Positions 29,045 through 36,720 of a DNA stretch of 64,000 nucleotides are shown piece by piece. The DNA is taken from NCBI GenBank assembly GCA_016861045.1, contig BOKP01000004.1, positions 1-64,000 on the forward strand. The letters are read 5' to 3'. A program made the translations under genes and the position numbers. Under the pieces are notes generated by a model that was not told where the DNA came from, did no database searches, and saw only the letters and a program-made list of their open reading frames with translations. The DNA is from Actinomycetes bacterium. Lineage in GTDB: Bacteria > Actinomycetota > Thermoleophilia > Solirubrobacterales > 70-9. Position 1 is the stretch's first letter, and the number at the start of each line of letters is the position of its first letter.

Positions 29045-31201
29045 GTGAGGCTCGAGACCGAGCAGGGAGCATTGATCGAGCCCGGTCCGGGGACCGGCGA
29101 GCGGTTCGAGGGCGAGGCGACGATCGAGCGCCTCCGCTTCCTCTCCGCCGACGGCGGCTTCGCCGTCGCCGAGGCGGTCCTCACCGACGGCACCGAGATG
29201 CCGCTCGCCGGGCCGATCGGCCACCTCGCCGCGGGCGAGCGGGCACTCGTCCGCGGGGCCGTCGTCCACCACCCCCGACACGGCCTCCAGATCACGGTCG
29301 CCGAGGCCCAGCCGCTCGACCCGGCCGGGGCCGAGGGCGCCCGCCGCTACCTGCGATCGCTGCCCGGGATCGGTCCCAAGCGCGCCGCCGAGCTCGTCGC
29401 CGCCCACGGCGAGGACGTCTTCGGGGTGATCGACGCCGACCCGGCCGCCGCCTTCGCGGCCCTCCGCGGCGTCGGGCTAAAGACGGCCGAGCGCGCCGCC
29501 GAGGAATGGACCGACCGCCGGATGGAGCGTCGTCTCTACACCCTGCTCGCCCCGCACGGGCTCTCCCGCCACGTCGGCGAGGTCGTCGCCCTGCACGGCT
29601 CCGGCGCCGCCGACCTCGTGCTCGAGGACCCCTACTCGCTGACCGCGATCTCCGGGATCGGGTTTCAGAGCGCCGACCGGCTCGCGGTCGCCAACGGGGT
29701 CGAGCCGGGATCGCGGTCGCGGACGCGGGCCGCCGCCACCCACGCCCTCCGCGACGCCGAGAATCGCGGCCACACCCACCTCCCCCGCGCCGAGCTGATC
29801 GGGGAGATGCGGTCGCTGCTCGGAGCCGAGCCCTCCCTTCCCCACCTCGAGGGCGACGAGTCGATCGTGGTCGAGGACGGGCTCGTCTACCGCGAGTGGA
29901 CCTGGCGGGCGGAGCGCTGGCTCGCCGCGACCCTGGCCGCGATGGCGCGGGCGGAGCCCGCCTGGAGCAGGCCGCCGGTCGAGGGCGAGGCGGCCGGGCT
30001 CAACTGGCAGCAGCTCGACGCCGTCCGCAACGCGATGACCTGCCGGCTCAGCGTCATCACCGGCGGCCCCGGCACCGGCAAGACGCACCTGACCCACGCG
30101 ATCGTCGAGATGGCCGCCTCGAGGCGCCTGAGTCTGCGCCTGCTGGCGCCGACCGGGCGGGCGGCGCGACGGCTCGCGGAGGCGACCGAGGGGGCGCCGA
30201 CGGCGACGATCCACAAGGCGCTCGAGTGGATCCCCGGGGAGCTCCCCGGCCGCGACGAGGACGCGCCGATCGAGGCCGACCTGGTGATCGTCGACGAGGC
30301 CTCGATGCTGTCGCTCGAGATCTGCCGGCACCTCGTCGCGGCGATCGGCCCCGAGACCCATCTGGTCTTGATCGGCGACGTCGACCAGCTCCCGCCGGTC
30401 GGCCCCGGCAAGCCGTTCTGCGAGCTGATCGACTCGGGGCTGGCGCCAACCGTGCGGCTCGAGTACGTGTTCCGGCAGGCGCGGCGGTCGATGATCGTCG
30501 GCGCCGCGCACGCGATCCGCGCCGGCGAGCAGCCGTCGGGCGAGCCGTCGGGCGACCAGGCGCTGATCGAGGTCCAGGACTTCTACCGCCACAGCCGCTC
30601 GAGCCCGGCGGCGCTGGCCGACGATGTCGTCACGATCGCGACCGAGCGGATCCCGGCCCAGTTCGACCTCGACCCGGTGCGTGACGTCCAGGTGCTGGCG
30701 CCGATGTACCGGGGGGTGCTCGGGATCGACTCGCTCCACTCGCGGCTCCGCGACGTCCTCTGCGCCGGCGCCGAGCCGGTGCTCGACGACCGCTTCCGGG
30801 TCGGCGAGAAGGTGATCACCACGCGTGCCCTCCCCGAGCTCGAGCTCGCCAACGGCACGCTGCTGGTCATCGACTCCGCCGACGACGAGCGCTCCGCGAT
30901 CAGGCTCGAGACGGACCTCGGCGAGGCCGTCGTGATCCCCTACGAGCAGGCGCGGGCGCTGCGCGGCGCGTTCTGCACGTCGGTCCACAAGGCGCAGGGG
31001 ATCGAGGTGCCGGCGGTGATCGTCTGCCTGCACTCGAGCCACGCGCCGCAGCTGCTCTCGCGCAACCTCCTCTACACGGCCGTTACGCGGGGGCGGAAGC
31101 TCTGCGTCCTCGCCGGCGACGAGAAGGCCGTGGCCCGGGCGCTGGCGAACACCGGCGCCAGCGACCGCCACTCGCGGCTGCGCGAGCGGATGCTCGGCTG
31201 A
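29045..31201 (+). CDS. recD2: RecD2-type ATP-dependent helicase
   Basis: The 718-residue SF1B 5'-3' helicase begins with an N-terminal OB-like domain (RFEGEATIERLRFLSADGGF) and tandem helix-hairpin-helix segments (LRSLPGIGPKRAAELVAAHG, GVGLKTAERAAEEW), then the motor: VITGGPGTGKTHLTHAIVEM (Walker A, about residue 340), APTGRAARRL, VIVDEASMLSLE, LIGDVDQLPPVGPG and the C-terminal KAQGIEVPAVIV and LYTAVTRGRKL. RecD2 proteins act without RecBC in DNA repair. GTG at 29045 is the natural start. It lies 21 nt behind vapC but is probably independent. Confidence 0.92.
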   Translation: MRLETEQGALIEPGPGTGERFEGEATIERLRFLSADGGFAVAEAVLTDGTEMPLAGPIGHLAAGERALVRGAVVHHPRHGLQITVAEAQPLDPAGAEGARRYLRSLPGIGPKRAAELVAAHGEDVFGVIDADPAAAFAALRGVGLKTAERAAEEWTDRRMERRLYTLLAPHGLSRHVGEVVALHGSGAADLVLEDPYSLTAISGIGFQSADRLAVANGVEPGSRSRTRAAATHALRDAENRGHTHLPRAELIGEMRSLLGAEPSLPHLEGDESIVVEDGLVYREWTWRAERWLAATLAAMARAEPAWSRPPVEGEAAGLNWQQLDAVRNAMTCRLSVITGGPGTGKTHLTHAIVEMAASRRLSLRLLAPTGRAARRLAEATEGAPTATIHKALEWIPGELPGRDEDAPIEADLVIVDEASMLSLEICRHLVAAIGPETHLVLIGDVDQLPPVGPGKPFCELIDSGLAPTVRLEYVFRQARRSMIVGAAHAIRAGEQPSGEPSGDQALIEVQDFYRHSRSSPAALADDVVTIATERIPAQFDLDPVRDVQVLAPMYRGVLGIDSLHSRLRDVLCAGAEPVLDDRFRVGEKVITTRALPELELANGTLLVIDSADDERSAIRLETDLGEAVVIPYEQARALRGAFCTSVHKAQGIEVPAVIVCLHSSHAPQLLSRNLLYTAVTRGRKLCVLAGDEKAVARALANTGASDRHSRLRERMLG

Positions 31202-31324
31202 CGGCGCCCCGGGCAGCGGGCCCCCGGCCGGGGCGTGGAGGCGCGGGCGAGCTCGAACACGGCGCGGCGGGCGGCGTCCGCGGCCTGCCCGGGGAACGGC
31301 CCTGCGGCCGTGCCCTGCCGCGAG

Positions 31325-31741
31325 CTACCAGAGGGTCCCGCGCGGATCGAAGTCCCGCAGGAGGCGATCGCGGGTCACGAGGACGGCTCCCTCGTCGCGG
31401 GCGCTCGCGTAGATCATCCGATCGGCGGGATCGCCGTGAAACTCCGCGGGCTCGAGCGTTCCGGCGAGCGTCGCCGCGCGCGGCCCGAGCGGCAGCGCCC
31501 GCAGGCCGGGGCGGGCGAGCGCCTGCCGGACCCAGGTCTCGATCGGCCGGTCGAAGGCGATCCGCCCCTTCGCCGCGAGCATCCCGAGCTCCCAGCAGGA
31601 GACCGCGGAGACGAGGATCGTCCCGGCCGAGTCGATCGCCGTGGCGGCGCGATCGCTGAGCCGCCACGGCGACGCGCACCACCAGAACCACACGTGGGTG
31701 TCGAGGAGGACGGTCAGGCGGGCCCGCGCTCCGCATCCCAC
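31325..31741 (-). CDS. PIN-domain toxin (VapC-like, Phd-linked)
   Basis: The PIN domain begins LTVLLDTHVWFWWCASPWRL, the D-T-H-V variant typical of PIN toxins paired with Phd/YefM antitoxins. VSAVSCWELGMLAAKGRIAF holds the Glu, HGDPADRMIYASARDEGAVL the Asp pair, and TRDRLLRDF the last Asp. The catalytic set is complete. The annotated start overlaps the antitoxin by 28 nt; a later non-ATG start is possible. It is 138 residues with this start. Confidence 0.87.
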   Translation of the reverse strand: MGCGARARLTVLLDTHVWFWWCASPWRLSDRAATAIDSAGTILVSAVSCWELGMLAAKGRIAFDRPIETWVRQALARPGLRALPLGPRAATLAGTLEPAEFHGDPADRMIYASARDEGAVLVTRDRLLRDFDPRGTLW

Positions 31742-31941
31742 CGCCCGCCGACCGGCGCGACGAGCTCCTCGTCACCGACGAGCTGCTCGGCGCTGCCGAC
31801 GAGCGAGGCGTCGGGATCGACCGGTCCGACCCGCGCGACCGGCGCGCCCCGCTTGGTGACGATCAGCTCGGCGCCGGACCCGGCGACCTCGTCGAGCAAT
31901 GCCAGGCACCGGGCCTTGAACTGGCTGGCGGAGATCTCCAT
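31714..31941 (-). CDS. Phd/YefM-family antitoxin
   Basis: 75 residues starting MEISASQFKARCLALLDEVA, then GAELIVTKRGAPVARVGPV, the Phd/YefM fold whose N-terminal half binds DNA as a dimer and whose tail (SLVGSAEQLVGDEELVAPVG) blocks the toxin. It precedes a PIN gene, and an inverted repeat covers the region directly before its ATG. The assignment is firm. Confidence 0.87.
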   Translation of the reverse strand: MEISASQFKARCLALLDEVAGSGAELIVTKRGAPVARVGPVDPDASLVGSAEQLVGDEELVAPVGGRWDAERGPA

Positions 31942-31969
31942 ATGATCGTGGTCAGATTACCATAGTCAT
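31942..31969. promoter_or_regulatory. operator candidate of the Phd-PIN module
   Basis: An imperfect 28-nt inverted repeat: outer arms ATGA/TCAT and inner arms TGGT/ACCA, starting at the base before the antitoxin ATG (read on minus). It is AT-rich compared with its surroundings, as expected for combined promoter and operator. Confidence 0.5.
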
Positions 31970-32052
31970 TACCTGCCTCGAGCCGCCGGCCAGCCCGCGA
32001 GCCCAGCGCGGTTGCGCGGGCGCTCGGCTTGTGCGATCGTGCCCGGAGATCC

Positions 32053-32499
32053 GTGAAACCGACCGCGCGCACAGGCACGGGGAGCGAGCCGGCCCGGCGC
32101 CAAGGGCTGCGGGCGGTCGCCGCCATCCTCGCGACGGCGCTCACGCTCGGGCTCCTGCTCGCGGCGGCGGCGGAGGGGGCGCGCGCGCCGTCGAACGTGC
32201 TCGCGTTCACCGGCGGCGAGTTCGGCCCCGACCACGAGACCGTCGTGATCGGGGTCGTCAGGTCGCCGAACCGGCGCTGCCTGAGCGGCCGCAGGATCGA
32301 GGTGACGCTGACGAAGGACGGCGAGAGGATCCCGCTCGACGTCGCCAGAAGCGGCAGCAACGGCGGCTGGCAGGCGCGGGGGCCGTCGGGGCTGCTCGGC
32401 CCCGGCGTGACCGCGATCCACCTCGAGCTCGAGAAGCGCAGGGTCGGCAGCGGCCCGGGTGCGCTCCGCTGCCGCGGCGACCGGGAGACGCTGTCGTGA
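32053..32499 (+). CDS. secreted protein, tandem paralogue 1
   Basis: 148 residues from GTG 32053 (GGAG 6 nt upstream). A long positively charged N-terminus (KPTARTGTGSEPARRQ) precedes a hydrophobic export segment LRAVAAILATALTLGLLLAA and a beta-rich domain with two cysteines (NRRCLSG and LRCRGD). The next gene encodes a related domain: both contain C, then R-x-V/I-x-V-T-L, D-V-A-R-(S/T)-G, G-G-W and V-E/L-V/L-E. No named family was recognised. The two genes overlap by 4 nt. Confidence 0.62.
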   Translation: MKPTARTGTGSEPARRQGLRAVAAILATALTLGLLLAAAAEGARAPSNVLAFTGGEFGPDHETVVIGVVRSPNRRCLSGRRIEVTLTKDGERIPLDVARSGSNGGWQARGPSGLLGPGVTAIHLELEKRRVGSGPGALRCRGDRETLS

Positions 32500-32909
32500 G
32501 CCGGGCGGCGGTCGCGATCCTCGCCGTCGTCCTCGGCCTCGCGCCGGCCGCGACGGCCACCGCCGGCAGGGGGGACGTCAGGGCGGCGACCAGCGTCGCG
32601 ATCGACGTGGTGACCGACAACTCCGAGTACGCGATCGTCTTCGGCTCGATCGACTCGAACAAGCCGAGGTGCCGCGACAACCGCAGGGTGCTGGTGACGC
32701 TGGTCCCGCAGAGCGGGCCCGACTTCCGCTTCGACGTCGCCCGGACCGGCGGCGGCGGCGGCTGGTTCGCCCTCCGCCCGAGCGACGCGGTCGACGCGCT
32801 CGGCCCGATCGCTTCGGTCAGGGTCGAGGTCGCCAGGCGGAAGGTCCCGCTCGCCGGCGGCCGGGCGCTGATCTGCGGCAAGGCGCGGCGGATCGTCCCG
32901 ACCGTCTGA
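32496..32909 (+). CDS. secreted protein, tandem paralogue 2
   Basis: 137 residues, GTG start overlapping the upstream stop (GTGA). Signal peptide SRAAVAILAVVLGLAPAATA, then a domain with NKPRCRDNRRVLVTL, FRFDVARTGGGGGWFALRP, VRVEVARRKVPLAGGRALIC. The alignment with the upstream protein (same cysteine positions, DVAR-G-GW, V-E-x-x-x-R-K/R-V) indicates a local gene duplication. Likely an exported domain of about 110 residues with one disulphide. Function is unknown. Confidence 0.65.
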   Translation: MSRAAVAILAVVLGLAPAATATAGRGDVRAATSVAIDVVTDNSEYAIVFGSIDSNKPRCRDNRRVLVTLVPQSGPDFRFDVARTGGGGGWFALRPSDAVDALGPIASVRVEVARRKVPLAGGRALICGKARRIVPTV

Positions 32910-32981
32910 GCCCGAGGACCCGCACGCCGGCCTTGCGGGCCGCCCGGGGGAGCGGCGCCGCAGCCCGGCGGCGCGAAGGAG

Positions 32982-34166
32982 TCAGCTCGGCGGCGCCGAG
33001 CCGTGGCGGAGGCGGTCGCGGAGCTCGGCGAACCGCCAGGCCTCATAGGCGATCAGGGCCGTCATCAGGGCGGCCGCGAGCGCCAGCGTCGCGACCGACG
33101 CGATCGCCGTCGCGAGCGGGATCAGCGCGAGGGCGAGCAGGGCGGCGGCGAGCCGCTGGGGGCTGAAGCGGCGGACGTTGCGCCAGCGGAAGGCGACGTG
33201 GGCGAGCAGGTAGAGCGCGAGCCCGCCCAGCATCGCCGTCGCGACCTCGATCGCGAGCGGCTCGGCGACGTGGGCGAGCGTCTTCTTCAGGCCGAGGGCG
33301 AGCAGGGCGATGCCGGCGACCATCGGGAAGTGAAGGTACGAGTACGAGTCGCGGGCGATCTCGTTCTGCTCGCGACCCGGCGCCGCCCGTGCGAGGCGGC
33401 GTCGCGCGACCAGGGAGACGACGTCGAAGTAGGCCCACCAGAGCGCCGCGGCGAGCGCGATCCCGAGGACGGCGGCGGCGGAGATCCCGAAGCTCAGCGT
33501 CTCCTCGGCGCCGACGCCGATCGCGACGATCGACTCGCCGAGGGCGATGATCACGATCAGGCCGTGGCGCTCGGCGAAGTGGTCGGGGACGAGCTTCCAG
33601 CCCTCGGCGCCGAAGAAGTAGGGCTCGGCCATGTCGAGGGCGAGCGCGAGCGCCCACAGGGCGCCCTGCTCGACGCCGTCGAGCTGCGAGGCGACGACGA
33701 GCAGCCCGGTGCCGACCGCGGTGCCGACCGCGAGCCCGTTGGTCGAGCGGCGGAGGCTCGCGTCGTCGCGGCTCGCGAGCCGGAAGAGGAGGATGTGGGC
33801 GCCGCGGACGACCATGTAGCCGCCGGCGAAGACGAGCCCGAGATCGCCGAAGGCCTCGGGCACGCAGAGCGCGATCACCAGCAGCGCCGCCATCGCCGCG
33901 AACATCGCCAGCCGCACCATCCCCTCCTCGGGGTCGACGACGCTGGTCAGCCAGGCGTAGGCGGTCCACGCCCACCAGAGGACGCCGAGGACGAGCAGCC
34001 CCCGGGCGAGACCGGCCCAGCTCGGGTCGGCCGCCATCAGCGCCGTGCACTGGGTCAGGGCGAGGACGAAGACGAGGTCGAAGAAGAGCTCGAGCGGCGT
34101 CACCTCCTCGCGATCGCGCATCGTCGGCTCGACGTGGGGACGGCGGGACCTGGCGAGGCCTGGCAT
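32982..34166 (-). CDS. ltrA: low temperature requirement protein A (LtrA) family
   Basis: 394 residues with 11-12 membrane helices; the family signature TPLELFFDLVFVLALTQCTA is at residues 22-41. Other markers are YAWLTSVVDPEEG, HGLIVIIALGESIVAIGVGA and YSYLHFPMVAGIALLALGLK. LtrA was named from a cold-sensitive Listeria mutant, but the molecular function is unproven. It is monocistronic or co-transcribed with the upstream glycosyltransferase-like gene (12 nt gap). Confidence 0.9.
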   Translation of the reverse strand: MPGLARSRRPHVEPTMRDREEVTPLELFFDLVFVLALTQCTALMAADPSWAGLARGLLVLGVLWWAWTAYAWLTSVVDPEEGMVRLAMFAAMAALLVIALCVPEAFGDLGLVFAGGYMVVRGAHILLFRLASRDDASLRRSTNGLAVGTAVGTGLLVVASQLDGVEQGALWALALALDMAEPYFFGAEGWKLVPDHFAERHGLIVIIALGESIVAIGVGAEETLSFGISAAAVLGIALAAALWWAYFDVVSLVARRRLARAAPGREQNEIARDSYSYLHFPMVAGIALLALGLKKTLAHVAEPLAIEVATAMLGGLALYLLAHVAFRWRNVRRFSPQRLAAALLALALIPLATAIASVATLALAAALMTALIAYEAWRFAELRDRLRHGSAPPS

Positions 34167-34178
34167 GCCTTCGGGTTC

Positions 34179-35942
34179 CTAGCGGATCGGGGTGTCGGCG
34201 GCGACGTCGTCGGCGTCGCGGGCGACGAGCGCGACCAGCAGAGGCCCGAGGAACCATGGGATGTAGAGGTAGAACCAGTGCTCGAGCACGAGCTCGGCGC
34301 CGATCACGAGCGCCGCCGCCAGGGCCGCGATCTGGATCAGCGTCCGCCGCCATGGGAAGAAGGCAACCAGCGCGGCGAGCGCGGCGAGCGCGGCCTTGAG
34401 CGCGGTCTGCAGCCACTCGAGGTCGGCCTGGCCCCAGATGCTGAACGGGCTGTCGCGGTCGAGCTGGCTCGCCACGGTCCGCTCCCAGAACCGGCCGAGC
34501 CCGGGATCGACCGCCGGGTGGGCGAGCAGCAGCGCCGCGAAGAGGGCGAAGGCGAGCCCGAAGCGAACGAGCGGCCGCAGCGAGGCGCGGCGGTCGGCGG
34601 CGCTGCGGACGCGGATCCCGCGGCCGCCGGCCGCGAACAGGGGGAGGAGCGGCAGCGGCGCGAACTTCGCCGCCGCCGCAACGGCGAGCAGGGCGCCGCG
34701 CGCGATCGGGCTCGCGAAGAGGACGAGGCTCCAGACGACCAGGGCGGCGATCAGCTCGTCGTTGGAGTTGCTCTGGGTCGCGTAGGCGGTGAACGGGTAG
34801 GCGACCCAGGCGAAGACGAGGACGAGGCCGAGGGCGTTCCCCTCGCGGTCGGGGAACCAGCGCGACAGGCGGCGGCGGACGCGGCCGTCCGGGAGCAGCG
34901 GGCCCAGCGGCGGCCGCGGATCGGGGTCGGCGCTGCGACGGCGGCGCGCGAGGGCGAGCCCGAGCGCGAACAGGCCGGCGATCGTCGCCAGGTCGAAGAA
35001 GATCGCCGCCGCGTGGGCGGCCGGGAGGTCGTCCCAGGAGCCGCTCCACGGCAGCGCCGCCTCGAACGGGACGTAGGCGAAGTAGTTCGCCGGGCCGTAG
35101 GTGTCGCCGGTCGGGTTGTCCTCGGGGAAGGAGTCGTCGTAGAGGGGCTCGGCGTGGGTGATCTTGTCGGCGCCGATCACGCCCGCGTAGCCGACGTCGA
35201 TCACCCCCGAGTCGGCGAGGTTCGCGGTCAGCCGGAGCACGATCAGCGCCGCGATCGCGGCGGTCAGAAGCCAGGCCGGCGCCGACGGACGCAGGCCCTC
35301 GCCGGCGGTGCCGTCGAGGCCGTGGCCGCGGAAGCCGATCCAGAGCATCCGCGCGAGCAGGTAGGCGAGCAGCGGGTAGACGAGCGGCACCGACGTGCCG
35401 ATCTCGGCCGCGTTGAAGTACGCCTCGCTGACCCCGAAGCCGAGCAGCACGAGGAGGTCGAGGTGGACCCACTTGCGGAGCCGGCGGAAGTCGAGCAGGC
35501 CAGCGACGAAGACGAGCGCGAGGGCGGCCCAGACCCAGGCCGAGTTGAGGATGTGGCCAAACTGGCCGGGCTTGCCGCGCGCCATCGGCCAATCGACCGC
35601 GGCGCCCGTCCACGACTGCGTCACGGCGCCGGTCGCGCCGTCGACGACGACGAGGTTGACCTTCTCGCCGTTGAGGAAGTAGCCGACCTCCCAGACCCGG
35701 ACCGGCTTCGCCTCGACGCTGGCGCTGAACGCGTCGCCACGGTCGAGCTCGGCCTCGCGGGCGACGATCTTCGGGTCCGTGTCGGCGACCCGGACCGCCT
35801 CGCGGGCGCTGATCGCATAATCCTCGGGCGTCGCCGGATAGCCGGAGGGAACCGGCGTCGGCGAGGGGGCGGCCGCAGCCGGGCCGGCGAGCGCCAACGC
35901 CGCGAGCAGGAGGGCGCCGAGGGTCGTCCCGGCGCGGATCAC
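34179..35942 (-). CDS. polytopic glycosyltransferase-like membrane protein
   Basis: 587 residues. Signal-like start (MIRAGTTLGALLLAALALAG), then an extracytoplasmic segment of about 100 residues with VWEVGYFLNGEKVNLVVVDG, similar to PepSY-like propeptide domains, then ten or more membrane helices. The loop with D-T-Y-G-P-A-N-Y-F-A-Y and helix motifs fit the GT87/mannosyltransferase-type C-fold enzymes that use polyprenyl-phosphate sugars. The catalytic Asp of such enzymes is not certain here. It probably glycosylates an exported or cell-envelope substrate. Confidence 0.65.
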   Translation of the reverse strand: MIRAGTTLGALLLAALALAGPAAAAPSPTPVPSGYPATPEDYAISAREAVRVADTDPKIVAREAELDRGDAFSASVEAKPVRVWEVGYFLNGEKVNLVVVDGATGAVTQSWTGAAVDWPMARGKPGQFGHILNSAWVWAALALVFVAGLLDFRRLRKWVHLDLLVLLGFGVSEAYFNAAEIGTSVPLVYPLLAYLLARMLWIGFRGHGLDGTAGEGLRPSAPAWLLTAAIAALIVLRLTANLADSGVIDVGYAGVIGADKITHAEPLYDDSFPEDNPTGDTYGPANYFAYVPFEAALPWSGSWDDLPAAHAAAIFFDLATIAGLFALGLALARRRRSADPDPRPPLGPLLPDGRVRRRLSRWFPDREGNALGLVLVFAWVAYPFTAYATQSNSNDELIAALVVWSLVLFASPIARGALLAVAAAAKFAPLPLLPLFAAGGRGIRVRSAADRRASLRPLVRFGLAFALFAALLLAHPAVDPGLGRFWERTVASQLDRDSPFSIWGQADLEWLQTALKAALAALAALVAFFPWRRTLIQIAALAAALVIGAELVLEHWFYLYIPWFLGPLLVALVARDADDVAADTPIR

Positions 35943-35961
35943 GCCGGGCGTTCGGCGGCGG

Positions 35962-36162
35962 CTATCGGCCCTGTTCCTCCGGCTTCGGCTTCTCCTTGGC
36001 GACCTCGGCCGCCGCCTTGGCCTTCTCGGAGACCGAGCCCTGGCCGCGCGCGATCCCCTTGATCCGCTCGGCCTTCTCCTTGAGGGCGTCGGCGCCGCCC
36101 TGCTTGTCGATCAGTTCCTTCGCCTTGTCGGCGCGGGCGGTGAGCTTCCTGAAATTGACCAT
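35962..36162 (-). CDS. small charged helical protein, possible MT0933-like antitoxin
   Basis: 66 residues of alternating Lys/Glu/Ala helices: MVNFRKLTARADKAKELIDK, GGADALKEKAERIKGIARGQ, SEKAKAAAEVAKEKPKPEEQ. This composition matches Rv0909/MT0933-type putative antitoxins and other small coiled proteins. No toxin gene is adjacent (the neighbours are the glycosyltransferase-like and GtrA genes), so the antitoxin label is weak. It is 19 nt upstream of the glycosyltransferase-like gene. Confidence 0.5.
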   Translation of the reverse strand: MVNFRKLTARADKAKELIDKQGGADALKEKAERIKGIARGQGSVSEKAKAAAEVAKEKPKPEEQGR

Positions 36163-36200
36163 GGCCGGAACTATGCCAGCAGCGGCGCGCCGGGACCGGC

Positions 36201-36719
36201 TCAGCGGTCGAAGGTCCAGAGCTTGTTGCCGATGAAGTTGACCGGCGTCGCCAGCGCCACGGCGATCGCCTGGCTCGGCAGCTCGGCGAGGCCGGCGGCG
36301 GAGACGAGGAGCTCGAGGATCGCGAGGTTGACGGCGAGGCCGACGACGCTGACGGTGAGGAAGCGCGCCGCCTGAAAGCCCGCGTGGGACTCCCTCGACC
36401 CCTGGCGCCGGAACGTCCAGTGCCGGTTGAGCAGGAAGTTGTTGGTGACGGCGACCACGAAGGCGCCGACGGCGGCGAGCAGGTGGTTGACGTCGGCCCC
36501 CTCCGCCAGCAGCGTGAAGACGGCGAGGTTGACGACGTAGCCGCTGCCGCCGACGACCGCGAACTGGAAGAGCTGGACCCAGTTGGCGGGCTGCCGGGTG
36601 CCGAGCCGGATCCGGCGGATCAACCCCCAGGTCGCGTTCGCGGCCGCCTCCCAGCGTCGCGACGGCGGCGCCGTCGGCGCGCCCTCGCCGCTGCCGGTTT
36701 CCGTCCCCACCGCGGGCAT
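36201..36719 (-). CDS. GtrA-family membrane protein
   Basis: 172 residues with four membrane helices and the GtrA start LFQFAVVGGSGYVVNLAVFT, followed by HLLAAVGAFVVAVTNNFLLN and RHWTFRRQG, the conserved N-F-x-x-N-R-x-W-T-F of the family; a second W-T-F (NKLWTFDR) is at the end. GtrA proteins are thought to flip or handle polyprenyl-linked sugars for cell-surface glycosylation, consistent with the nearby glycosyltransferase-like gene. It is followed by the phosphodiesterase gene 1 nt upstream. Confidence 0.9.
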   Translation of the reverse strand: MPAVGTETGSGEGAPTAPPSRRWEAAANATWGLIRRIRLGTRQPANWVQLFQFAVVGGSGYVVNLAVFTLLAEGADVNHLLAAVGAFVVAVTNNFLLNRHWTFRRQGSRESHAGFQAARFLTVSVVGLAVNLAILELLVSAAGLAELPSQAIAVALATPVNFIGNKLWTFDR

Positions 36720-36720
36720 C

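Noticed and set aside
33003-36062. A 1019-codon plus-strand open frame opposite ltrA and the glycosyltransferase-like gene
   Set aside because: Its composition is Arg/Asp/Glu/Gly-rich low complexity, a GC-driven antisense shadow. The minus strand has two clear membrane-protein families in the same DNA.
35962-36162. A full toxin-antitoxin pair with the MT0933-like protein
   Set aside because: No toxin-like gene is adjacent; neighbours are membrane proteins. Kept only as a small protein.
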